Below are positions 45,061 through 57,100 of a DNA stretch of 64,000 bases, in pieces. Position numbers and translations under genes: made by a program. The first letter of the stretch is position 1. Each line of letters begins with the position of its first letter. Source of the stretch: Hypomesus transpacificus (Eukaryota > Chordata > Actinopteri > Osmeriformes > Osmeridae); contig NC_061066.1 in assembly GCF_021917145.1 (NCBI RefSeq), positions 9,584,685-9,648,684 of the forward strand, written 5' to 3'. Below the pieces are notes generated by a model. The model made no database searches. It had not been told where the DNA came from and saw only the letters and a list, made by a program, of their open reading frames with translations.

Positions 45061-46011
45061 GAAGCCTGAACAAGTGTCAGAGAGAAAGAGAGGGGGATCG
45101 AGAGAGAGAGATTGGTGTAGGTCGGGCCCACGCATTGGAGTGGGAGACAGCCTTTCTATGCATGCACACACACACACACACAGTCAGTGTGTCATGGTTG
45201 CAGTGTGGGCTGAGTCGAGCATTTTTGTCATACAGTAACAGCACAATCTCTGCCTTCGCTCTCCATCCTTTCTGTCCACCTTCTCTCTTTCCTCTCTCTC
45301 TCCCTCCATCTTACCCTTTATTTTTCCCTCTATTCCTTCCTCTCCCCTCCTTTTCCCTTTCTGTCTTTCCTCTCTCTCTTTCTACCTCCCATCCCCTCTT
45401 TCCTTCTTTCTCACACACGAGTTTGCAGGAGTGAGAATCCGGTGATGGAGTTTCTGAGTCTGTGCTGCTCTGGGTGAGTCCTGATTCCGTTCTGATCACG
45501 CGTGTGTCTGAAAGAGGAGATGGATAGAGAGAGAGATTGAGAGATGGACAGAGAGATTATAATGTTGAAAGAGAGATGTAGGGAGATAGATGGGGAAAGT
45601 ATTTATATGCATACATGTGTTTGCATGTGTCTGGGTTATGTGTGCACATCTGTGTGTCACCTGTCATACATGTGTCTTCTTGACTTCCGGATTGCAGTCG
45701 TGATTCTGGAGCTTCTTTAAGTCTCTCGCCCACACAAACCTCTCCCATCTTCCTCCTCCGCCTACACTCTTCCCTCTTTTATTCCTCTCTTCCCCCTCTT
45801 ATTCTCCTCCTCCTCTCCTCCTCCTCTCTTCTTCCTCTCTGCGCCTCACACACTCTCTTCTCAACTATCTTCTGACATGCATCCTTTCTCCTCCCTCCTC
45901 TCCCAGCCCTCCCCTCTCCTCCTCCCAAACAAAGTGACAAATCGGCATCAATTATGTTTCATTTATGGTATTTTGTAAACCACTCATTGTAATCATGTCA
46001 GTGTGTTGTTG

Positions 46012-46235
46012 ACTAGAGTGTGTGTGTGTGTGTGTATTCACTATGTGTGTGTGTGTTTGTGTTCAGTACTAGTCTGTGTGTGTGTGTGTTCAGTACTAGT
46101 GTGTGTTTGTTCAGTACTAGTGTGTGTGTGTGTGTTCAGTACTAGTGTGTGTGTGTGTGTGTGTGTGTTTAGTACTAGTGTGTGTGTGTGTGCTCAGTAC
46201 TAGTGTGTGTGTGTTCAGTACTAGTGTGTGTCAGA
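46012..46235. repeat. TG microsatellite with TTCAGTACTAG units
   Basis: Seven copies of TTCAGTACTAG separated by TG runs. Confidence 0.93.
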
Positions 46236-46629
46236 TCCAGTCACTCTCCAGGTCGTCTCTCTGTGGTGTCATGGCAACGCCTCATCTCCACTCCAGTTAC
46301 ATAAAAGCTCTCTTTCTCCTCTCAGCTTAGTTACAACTTGCTAGTTAGTAGCAGAAGTAGGGCTAGCTAGCAAGGAGCATAGGTAGGGCTAGCTAGCTAG
46401 CTAGCAGTGTAGGTACATCTTGCTAGTTAGTAGTGTAGGTAGGGCTAGCTAACTAGTAGCATAGGTAGGACTTGCTACTTAGTAGCATTAGTTAGGGCTG
46501 GCTAACTGACTGCTCACCTTGTAAATTGGTTTGGTAGTCCTTCTTAGTTGATCATGTACGACTATATTTGGTGGATCTGGTTAGCTAGTAGGTCAGCAAA
46601 ATAGGATTAGTTACCAGCTATGTAGGATG

Positions 46630-46756
46630 CTAGAAGGTTAGCAGATTAACAGGTAGTATTAGCAGGTTATGCTAGCAGGTTATGCTAGAAGGTTATGCTA
46701 GCAGGTTATGCTAGAAGGTTATGATAGCAGGTTATGATAGCAGGTTATGCTAGCAG
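46630..46756. repeat. 15-bp minisatellite (AGGTTATGCTAGCAG)
   Basis: Six to seven copies, preceded by a looser GCTAGCTAGTA-rich stretch from 46340. Confidence 0.88.
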
Positions 46757-46899
46757 CCGCTACTTTAGGCAGTGCGACTGTTCTGTTTGATGAACAGCGA
46801 AACCATGTCTCTGGTTACTATGGTAACAACCTGGGGAAGAGCAGGAACACATTAGAAAATACATTCCTCGGCACTTCCATAACTTTATACGTGTGTACG

Positions 46900-46977
46900 T
46901 CTGTCTGTGTGTGTGTGAGTTAGTGTGTGTGTTAGTGTGTATGTGTGTGTGTGAGTTAGTGTGTGTGTTAGTGTGTA

Positions 46978-47059
<82 letters not shown>

Positions 47060-47120
47060 CATGAGAGAGAGAGAGAGAGAGAGAGAGTGAGTGTGTGTAG
47101 GAGGAGGAGGAGGAGGAGGG
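46900..47120. repeat. TG then (GA)n microsatellite ending in (GGA)n
   Basis: About 100 bp of GA repeats (46987-47088) preceded by a duplicated TGTGAGTTAGTGTG block and followed by AGGAGGAGG. Confidence 0.97.
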
Positions 47121-47689
47121 GGGGTTATCTTGGCTTTGCAGCTCCTTTGGTTTTTCCTGTTAAACATCCGTCTCCACGGGAACAGAGGCAGGAAACAGGA
47201 AGGGCTGCTCTCTGGAAGGGTGTGTGTGTGTGTTTGTTTGTTTGTCTATGTGTGTGTGTGTGTAAAGGGAAACTTTCTGGAAGTGTTCAGACCACCACAC
47301 ACACTCCTATGAGACAGAGAGACAGAGAAGGGGTGGAGAGAGGGGGGGTGGAGGGTGAAGGGGGGGAGAGGAAAGGAAGGGTGAGGAAGGGAGACAGATT
47401 TAGACAGGCTAGGTGGGGTTGATCAGGGCCAAGGATGAGATATAATATTAGGATGTCACATTGTTACACAAGACAGCACGCCATTGGCCATCCCACCCGG
47501 GACATGCGCTCTCGGACATCTCATTGGCTGGGGTTAAGTGTCTGGAAGCGAGGGATTGGTGGGTGAGGAGGAAGTGAGTTTCCTCTGCTGTTTCCTCCCT
47601 GTGAGGAGCTGCGGTCCTGCCCAGAGCTCACAGCAGACACACCAGCTCTAGAAGGCCTTCAGACACCAACAGAACCTGGAACAGACAAG

Positions 47690-47768
47690 CACATTCTGGA
47701 ACAGACAAGCACATTCTGGAACAGACAAGCACATTCTGGAACAGACAAGCACATTCTGGAACAGAAAG
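47690..47768. repeat. 20-bp repeat, 4 copies (ACATTCTGGAACAGACAAGC)
   Basis: Perfect tandem copies. Each contains TTCTGGAA, a TTCnnGAA dyad of the kind found in heat-shock elements; function is not implied. Confidence 0.95.
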
Positions 47769-47914
47769 CATTCTAAAGCCTGATAAAGTAGATTCCAAGA
47801 GATTTGGGATTCAGCTCAGAGTAGGACAGGCCAGGTGAACTAGTTAGTAGAAACATTAGTGGAGGCGGCTCGTTTTCATGTGATACGATACAGGTGACTA
47901 TGACTTTTGAACAT

Positions 47915-48048
47915 GTCTGCGTGTGTGTGTGTCTGTGTGTGTGTGTGTCTGTGTGTGTGTGTGTCTGTGTGTGTGTGTGTCTGTGTGTGTGTGTGTGTCT
48001 GTGTGTGTGTGTGTGTGTCTGTGTGTGTGTGTGTCTGTGTGTGTGATG
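47915..48048. repeat. (TG)n/CTG microsatellite
   Basis: TGTGTGTG runs punctuated by CTG about seven times; a CA-rich counterpart lies at 48156-48230. Confidence 0.95.
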
Positions 48049-48445
48049 GGCTGGAGAAATGTGTTTTTTCTGTATAATTTATAGTGAGAACAATTCTGCA
48101 GAATGTGGCGTCACCATAGTAACTGGGGGAATGCAGAGGAGGGTCTTTTTCTAAACACACTCACACACACACACACACTCACACTCACACACACTCTCAC
48201 ACACTGTCACACACTGTCACACACACACAGCGCTGGGCGGATCTTCAGTAAACTGCAGAGAGGAGGAGGGACAGGATTCCCTGAATTCCCCCTCTTTGCC
48301 AGTTTCCATGACAACCACTCACAACTTGTGAAGGCTTGTGCTCTGATTGCGACAGTGTCTCAGCAGATAGGAGAATGACATGGGGGGGTGGTTGGGGGGG
48401 TTGTAGGAAGGAGCAGGTGGGATCATTTCATTCAGTGGAATGCAT

Positions 48446-48508
48446 TCAAGATCTAAATAGCTCAGCATTTGACTGCAGATCAAGAAGGTTGCAGTTTCAA
48501 TTCCCCCC
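48446..48508 (+). repeat. tRNA-Cys-like fragment
   Basis: ATAGCTCAGCATTTGACTGC then AGATCAAGAAGGTTGCAG and TTTCAATTCCCCCC: same order as tRNA-Cys(GCA) A box, anticodon arm and B box, with the D-loop shortened (TGGTAGAG missing) and box B damaged. Related to the minus-strand copy at 24172, so probably a dispersed repeat and not a working tRNA gene. Confidence 0.6.
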
Positions 48509-49007
48509 TGCATGTCCCCCCCTGCACGTCACTCTGTAGGAGAGAGCGCTGGAACGCAATCTGTTGTTGTTAGAGAAGGGAAGGAGGACAGAGGCTTTGG
48601 GTTAGGAGACAGTACACGCAGTCTGCGCTGGAACGCACGCCTGGGGTGGCACTTTGTTCTCCTAGTGAATAACAGGAAGTGAAGTCATGCAAGTGGGCAG
48701 GAACATGGTTCTTCCACAACTGCAGCTGTTATCAGAGTTTGAGACAGGACAAGTCTTCACATAGCAGTGGGCGAGAAGGGCTAAGAATGTTCTGGATTCC
48801 CTCTGGCTTCCGCAGAGATCTAGAATTTCCGCTTCTAGAGTAAAAAGGGTTCTGAGGCTGCTGTGATGGGGATTCTAGAATGCTGTTGGTTCTAGAACGT
48901 TGTTGTTGTACACTACATTAGGACACTGCTGTGTGTATGTGCGTCCTGTGTGCAGGTGCTGAGTGTGTGTGTGTGTGCAGGGCTGTGAGCAGACAGTGAC
49001 AGACCCC

Positions 49008-51664
49008 ATGCCTCTGAGTCCGGCTGCTGACGCCAAGCATGACCCCCCAGACCGACCCCGAACACACGCCGCTACCAACGGCAACCAGCTCGCTTCCACC
49101 GTCGCCAGGGACGATGGGGCAGATAACCTTGACGACCCCCCTGAAAACAGTATCGTCATCCGCATTGGAATCCCTGACCTGCAACAGACAGTATGCACTC
49201 ATTCATGCATACACACACATTCCCTGAAACTTAACCCTAACCCTCACTCTTTCTGTATTCATACACTGTGTGTGTGTGTGTGTGCGTGTGTGTGTGTCTA
49301 TGTGTGTGTGTGTGCGTGCCTGTGTGTGTGCATGTGTGTGTGTGTGTGAGAGCAGAAGTGTCTTCGGCTAGACCCAGATGCAGCAGTGTGGAGCAGTAAG
49401 CAGCTTGTCCTGGTGACTCTGACCCAGAGCCTAGTGGACGTACTGAATTACGGCCTCTTCCAGCCAGCCTTCAACGGACGCGCCGGAAAGTTCTTAGACG
49501 AGGAACGCCTGCTGAAGGAGTACCCCCTACCCCCAATAACCCCCATCCCCTACCTGGAGGTACATCTACCCTCCCCCCCTGCCCTGCTCTGCCCCCCCCT
49601 GCCCTTCCCCCAGTAACCCCCCTGCCCTGTCATACCTTGCCCAACCCTGTCTCCTATATACTACGTCCTACACACTACCCTACAATCCTGCTTGTCTGGT
49701 TTCAGTTCCGTTACAAGAGGCGTGTCTACACTCAGAGTTATGTGGATGACAAGCAGCTAGCCAAGCTGCACACCAAGGTAGGATGACACGCATGCTAGCA
49801 TTAGCACTGGAATACACTGCCAGCCTTAACAGTGATATATACCATACAATTAGCCTAAGCATTGGAAGACAGCATGCTACTAGCCTTGTTGTTAACACCT
49901 TGTCCCAGGCCAACCTGAAGAGGTTCATGGAGTACGTGCACCAGAGGAACCTGGAGAAGGTGTCCAGGTTCCTGGAGAAAGGTCTGGACCCCAACTTCCA
50001 CGATGCAGACACTGGGGGTGAGCGCTCCCTCACACACACACACATTTACACACACATTTACACACCCACACATATACAAAGTAAACACAGGTCAACGCTG
50101 CATGTGTGTGTGTTTGTGAGCAGAGTGCCCTCTGACCCTGGCTGTTCAGCTGGAGGCGTGTGCTGACCTCATAAAGCTTCTGCGGAGCGGAGGAGCTCAT
50201 CTGGACTTCAGGACCAGAGATGGCATCACCGCCCTGCACAGAGCTGTGCTTTGCAGGAATGCCCTGGCTCTCACTGTGAGCACACACACACACCAAACAT
50301 CTGCATCCCCCAGACCCTGCTGTCCCTGCCCCCCCAGACCCTAACCCTGTCCCCCTCCCCCAGACCCTACTGGACCTGGGCGCGTCCCCGGACTACAAGG
50401 ACAGCCGCGGTCTGACCCCGCTGTACCACAGCAGCATGGTGGGAGGAGATCCGTACTGCTGCGAACTGCTGCTGCAGGACCACGCTCACATCGGCAGCAG
50501 CGATGAGAACGGCTGGCAGGAGCTGCACCAGGTACACACACACACTACACACACACACCACACACCACACACACACACCACACACTACACACACACACCA
50601 CACACCACACACACACACCACACACCACACACACACACCACACACACACACCACACACCACACACACACACCACACACCACACACACACACCACACACAC
50701 ACTTGAAGTTATAGGGCCCATTTGTCATGTTTCACTGTACCTACACTCGGTCTGTCTGTAGGCGTGTCGTCATGGTAACGTGCAACACCTGGAGCACCTT
50801 CTGTTCTACGGAGCGGACATGAGCTCCCAGAATGCATCAGGAAACACAGCACTGCACCTGTGTGCTCTCTACAATCAGGTTCCCTCACACACACACTCAC
50901 TCATACTCATACACACACACACACTCACACACTCACCCATACACACACACACACACTGATACACTCACTCGTACACACACAGGCCAGGTGGTTTGACCTC
51001 TGATCTTGCAGGATGGCTGTGCAAGGGTTCTACTGTTCCGTGGAGCCAACAAAGACATTAAAAACTACAACAACCAGACTGCCTTTCAGGTAAAACAACT
51101 ACAACAACCAGACTGCATTTTTCCAAACTAGAACAGAATATACAGTATGTTTAGTATAGTGTGTGTGTGGTGTGTATGGTGTGTGTGTGGTGTGTGTGTG
51201 GTGTGTGTGTGGTGTGCGTCCAGGTCGCCATCATAGCAGGGAACTTTGACTTGGCAGAGATCATCAAGATCCACAAGACATCTGACGTTGGTGAGTCCTC
51301 CATCGTATGAGGTGTGTGGTGTGTGTGAGGTGTGTGTGTGTGTGTGTGGTGTGTGTGTGAGGTGTGTGTGTGTGGTGTGTGTGTGTGGTGTGTGTACGGT
51401 GTGTGTGTGTAACAGCTCCTGTGTCTCAGTGCCTTTCAGGGAAAGCCCGTCCTACACAAAGCGCCGACGAGGAGGCGGACCCAGAGCTGCAGGGGGGAGT
51501 GGCCTGTCTTCTCCCCGCTCTCTGATTCGCTCAGCCAGTGACAATGCCCTGGAGAGCCCCGCCTCCACGTCCCCTGGCCCCTCCCTCCATAGCCTGGAGA
51601 CCACGCCCAGCCGCCCAGGAGCCGACACACACAGCCTGCGCAGACACACACGCCGCCTCAGGTA

Positions 51665-51695
<31 letters not shown>

Positions 51696-52306
51696 TCACA
51701 CAGACAATGTGTGTGTGTCTCTGTGTCTTTCTAAGTGTGTATCTTTGTGTGTGTGTGTAGCCCCAGTGGCAAGGTGCAGCAGGAGCCCAGCCCCCCCCCC
51801 CTCCCCCCCCAGCCCGCGGAAGAAGAGGAGGCTGTACAGCGCGGTGCCCGGACGCACCTTCATCGTGACGCGCTCACACACACCCCAGGGCACCGGGGAG
51901 ATAAACCTGCACCGAGGGGAGAGGGTCAAAGGTCAGCCCACTTCCCTCTGTCCAATCAGACATCATCTTGGCTCTGCTTGTCCAATCACACTTCACCTGT
52001 ATGGCTAGAAGGCTGCTACTTTACGACTGCACACAACAGTCCTGCCTCACACTCCTCCCTCTAATCTCTGTCTTTATCCTATCATGCTCTTCATCTCACT
52101 TTCTCTTCTCTGTCCCCCCCTCCCCCAGTCCTGAGTATAGGAGAAGGGGGGTTCTGGGAAGGGTCTGTGAAGGGCAGGACCGGATGGTTCCCTGCTGACT
52201 GTGTAGAGGAGGTCCAGATGAGACAGTATGACCCACGTCTAGGTAACACACACTCACACACGTATACACACTCACACACACACACTCACACACACTCTCA
52301 CACACA

Positions 52307-52345
<39 letters not shown>

Positions 52346-54153
52346 ATACACACTCACACACACACACACTCTTCAGTGGGAGCCCTGGGGGATGTGTGTG
52401 TTGAGCAGAGACCAGAGAGGACCGCACCAAGAGGCTGTTCAGACACTACACTGTAGGATCCTACGACAACTACAGCTCTTACAGGTACCTCACACACCCG
52501 CACACACACACACCTCCTACAGGTACCACACACACCCACACACACACAGAGGTCCTACAGGAAAGAGCAGATCTATAGTGTGTGTACCTGGTGTGTCTCC
52601 ATGATACAGCGACTATGTGATCGAGGAGAAGAGCGCTGTGCTGCAGAAGAGAGACAGCGAAGGGTTTGGCTTTGTTCTGCGAGGAGCTAAAGGTGAGAGG
52701 AAGGGGAGGGGGGGGGAGAAGGGGGGGGGAAGGAGGAGGGGAGGGGGGGTGAGGGGAGGGGAGGGGTTAGAGAACAGCAGTGATTCAGAGGGGGGATAGA
52801 GAGAGAAGAGAAAGTGAGAAAGTGAGAAAGGGATGGAGGGATGGAGAAAAGGAAAAGAGAACGAGGAAAGATTGTGTGAGAGAAGGAGATGGAAAGAAAG
52901 AAAGAAAGAAAGAAAGAGAGAATAGAAAGGAGAGAGAAGAGAGGAGTGCATCTGGACTTTGTGGCATCCCCATCTATACGCCCACAAGTAACCATGGCAA
53001 CAGCAGACAGTCAAGAGCTCTCTGTCAACTCAGTCAGCATCAACTGTGTGTACGTGTGTGTGTCTGTGTGTGTGTACCTGTGTGTGTGTACCTGTGTGTG
53101 TACCTGTGTATGTGTACCTGTGTGTGTACCTGTGTGTGTGTCTGTGTGCGTGTACCTGTGTGTGTGTACCTGTGCGTGTACCTGTGTGTGTGTACCTGTG
53201 TGTGTACCTGTGTGTGTGTCTGTGTGCGTGTACCTGTGTGTGTGTCTGTGTGCGTGTACCTGTGTGTGTGTACCTGTGTGTGTACCTGTGTGCGTGTACC
53301 TGTGTGTGTGTACCTGTGTGTGTACCTGTGTGTGTGTACCTGTGTGTGTGTCTGTGTGTGTGTCTGTGTGTGTGTACCTGTGTGTGTGTCTGTGTGTGTG
53401 TACCTGTGTGTGTACCTGTGTGTGTGTACCTGTGTGTGTACCTGTGTGTGTACCTGTGTGTGTGTACCTGTGTGTGTACCTGTGTGTGTACCTGTGTGTG
53501 TGTACCTGTGTGTGTGTACCTGTGTGTGTGTCTGTGTGTGTGTACCTGTGTGTGTGTCTGTGTGTGTGTACCTGTGTGTGTACCTGTGTGTGTACCTGTG
53601 TGTGTGTACCTGTGTGTGTACCTGTGTGTGTGTACCTGTGTGTGTACCTGTGTGTGTACCTGTGTGTGTGTACCTGTGTGTGTACCTGTGTGTGTGTACC
53701 TGTGTGTGTGTACCTGTGTGTGTGTACCTGTGTGTGTACCTGTGTGTGTGTACCTGTGTGTGTGTACCTGTGTGTGTGTGTGTAGCCGAGACCCCCATCG
53801 AGGAGTTTGCCCCCACCCCTGCGTTCCCTGCCCTGCAGTACCTGGAGTCTGTTGACCTGGAGGGCGTGGCCTGGAGGGCAGGGCTTAGGACTGGGGACTT
53901 CCTGATTGAGGTAAGGCCCCGCCCTCCATCATCACACCAGATATTCAGCCTGTTGAAGTTGCTGACAATGGGGCCCTGTGTGTGTGTGTGTGTGTGTGTG
54001 TGGGAACAGGTGAACGGGGTGGATGTGGTGAAGGTGGGCCACAGACAGGTGGTGAGTCTAATCAGACAGGGGGGCAGTCAGCTGCTCATGAAGGTGGTGT
54101 CTGTCTCCCGCAAACCTGACGCACACCTGCTGCGCAAGAAAGGTACGCTCCCA

Positions 54154-54195
<42 letters not shown>

Positions 54196-57100
54196 CTGTG
54201 TGTGTGTGTGACTGTGTGAGATGGAAGAGAGTGTGTTGTGTGTGTGAGAAAGAGAGAAAGCGTGTGAGTGTGTGTTCACTGGGAGAGTGAGAGAGAGAGA
54301 GTCAAACTGTAGGGGATTTCCTATGATGTGATTGGTTGTGGCCCTGCTGTGTTGTCCTAGCCCCGCCCCCTCCCAGGAGAGCTCCCAGCACCTCCCTGAC
54401 GCTGCGCTCCAAGTCCATGACCGCCGAGCTGGAGGAGATAGGTGCTCACACACACACACACACACACACACACATGGATACACACACACATGGACACACA
54501 TGGACACACATGGACACACATGGACACACATGGACACACATGGACACACACACTTTCTCTTTCACATGCACAGACACACACATTCTCACATACAAACACA
54601 CCCTGGTCAGATAGATGCTAATCTGCTCTCTCTCTGTAAGCATCAGCCAGGAGGAGGAGAGTGGGTGAGTTATGGTCTGTAGTCAGTCTTGTTGTCTTGT
54701 TGTCTAGTCTTGCTGTCTAGTCTGCAGTCAGCGGTCTGAGTAGGAGGAACACTGTGGTGTGCTGCCCTGCCGAGCGTGTGAACAGTGTTGTGTGGGGTGT
54801 GATGTGAGTGTTGAGAGCAGCTTTCCTCCTCTCACCCTGGGCTGTTTGTGTCACAGACAAGTTGGATGACATGCTGGCGGGCACACAGGAAGTGGTCATG
54901 AGAACCCGCCCCTCTGAGGCGGACTTCCGGGCGGCCACAGTGAAGCAGCGTCCCACCAGCCGGCGGATCACCCAGGCAGAGATCAACGTATGACCTTCCT
55001 GCTTCTGTTTGTAGCTGGGGGGGGGGGGGGGGTGGATATACATTTTTAAATGGGTTGTCTGACTTAACATTTTAGGAAAGTATTTTCCTCACAACAATCT
55101 CTCTTCTCCCTGTGTGCGCGTGTGTGTGTGTGTGCTCCAGTCCCTGTTTGAGAGGCAGGGCATGCCTGTGCCTGCAGGGTTGGAAAAGGTGACCATGCAG
55201 CTGCCCAGAGGCATGTCCAGGACCAAGTCTTTTGGTGAGATCATCCTCATCACACCAGTCCAGGAAACCACCCTGTCCTGTCCTCCACAACCATCTCCTG
55301 TCCTCCACAACCCTCTCCTGTTCTCCACAACCCTCTCCTGTTCTCCACAACCATCTCCGGTTCTCCACAACCATCTCCTGTACTCCACAACCATCTCCGG
55401 TTCTCCACAACCCTCTCCTGTTCTCCACAACCATCTCCGGTTCTCCACAACCATCTCCTGTACTCCACAACCATCTCCTGTCCTCCACAACCATCTCCTG
55501 TTCTCCACAACCATCTCCTGTCCTCCACAACCATCTCCTGTTCTCCACAACCATCTCCGGTTCTCCACAACCCTCTCCTGTCCTCCACAACCATCTCCTG
55601 TACTCCACAACCATCTCCTGTTCTCCACAACCATCTCCTGTTCTTCACAACCGTCTCCTGTTCTTCACAACCGTCTCCTGTCCTCCACAACCATCTCCTG
55701 TCCTCCACAACCATCTCCTGTACTCTAATATATTGGTACCTGTTCTACTCTACTCTGCTGCACTTTACTCTGTGCTTACCCTTACCCTGCCATACTATAA
55801 ACGTCTTTCTCTACTGTGTCTCTACTGTGCTCTACTCTACTGTGTTATATTCTACTGTGTCTCTACTGTGTTCTACTCTACTGTGCTCTACTCTACTGTG
55901 CTCTACTCTACTGTGCTCTACTCTACTGTGCTCTATTCTACTGTGTTATATTCAACTGTGTCTCTACTGTGCTCTATTCTACTGTACTCTATTCTACTGT
56001 GATCTACTGTGCTCTATTCTACTGTAATCTACTGTGCTCTATTCTACTGTGCTCTACTCTACTGTGCTCTACTGTGCTCTACTCTACTGTGTTGTACTCT
56101 ACTGTGCTCTACTCTACTGTGCTCTACTCTACTGTGTTCTACTCTACTGTGTTCTACTCTACTGTGCTCTACTCTACTGTGCTCTACTCTACTGTGCTCT
56201 ACTGTACTCCACTGTGTTCTACTCTACTGTGCTCTACTCTACTCTACTGTGTTCTACTCTTCTGTGTTCTACTCTACTGTGTCTCTACTCTACTGTGTCT
56301 CTACTGCGCTCTACTCTACTGTACTCTACTCTACTGTGCTCTACTCTACTGTGCTCTACTCTACTGTGTTCTACTCTACTGTGTTCTACTCTACTGTGTC
56401 TCTACTGCGCTCTACTCTACTGTACTCTACTCTACTGTGTCTCTACTCTACTGTGTCTCTACTCTACTGTGCTCTACTCTACTGTTGCCCTACTCTACTG
56501 TGCTCTACTCTACTGTGCTCTACTCTACTGTGCTCTACTGTGCTCTACTCTACTGTGTCTCTACTCTACTGTGTTTTATTCTACTGTGTTCTACTCTACT
56601 GTGCTCTACTCTACTCTACTGTGCTCTACTCTACTGTGCTCTACTCTACTGCGCTCTACTCTACTGTGTTTTATTCTACTGTGCTCTACTCTACTCTCCT
56701 CGTTTCCACTGCAGCTACTCTGTCTCCCCCTGCAGGCGCTCCAGAAGACGACAGGATCTCTGCTCTGATTGGAGAGAACCGGTTTCCGCGGAGCTCCTCC
56801 ATGACGGACAGCTTCATCCCGCCCCCTCCCCAGACCGCGCCCCCTCCTCCCCCCTCCCCCTACTACCTGGAGTCCGGCCCTCCCCCCGCATTTCTACCCC
56901 CTCCACCGCCCATCCGGGGGGCGGAGCTAGCCCGCTCCAGCTTCAAACCGGGGGCGGAGCCTAGGCTGCACGAGGCCTGTGATTCACCCACAAGGAGCCA
57001 CGCCCATGCAGAGCGCCAGAGGAAGGCGCGGTCCATGATCATCCTCCAGGACTCCCCCTCCCTGCTGCCCCCCGATCCCGCCCCTGCCCCTGGCCCCGCC

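Larger units (their letters stand above)
42891..49007. other. Region between the CYTH gene and the shank3 start codon
   Basis: No protein-coding exon is confidently seen. Contains a SINE (43178), tRNA-like fragments (43099, 48446), large minisatellites (43450-43915, 44090-44535), polypyrimidine tracts (44745-45060, 45250-45415), TG/GA microsatellites and several short tandem repeats. A possible 5' exon of shank3 lies at 45424-45472 (good acceptor, ATG, donor GTGAGT), but it does not join in frame to 49008, so it would be non-coding or spurious. Confidence 0.5.

Noticed and set aside
45424-45472. Possible coding first exon of shank3 (MEFLSLCCSG then a donor)
   Set aside because: Joined to the next acceptor it meets a stop within a few codons; could only be non-coding, and no other support.
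48446-48508. Functional tRNA-Cys gene
   Set aside because: The D arm is shortened, box B is altered and no acceptor stem closes.
49225-49245. Telomere-like TTAACCCTAACCC
   Set aside because: Only two units, far from any chromosome end signature.
53040-54219. Cys/Val-rich ORFs up to 479 aa
   Set aside because: They are translations of a TG repeat; only the segment from 53786 is shank3 exon.
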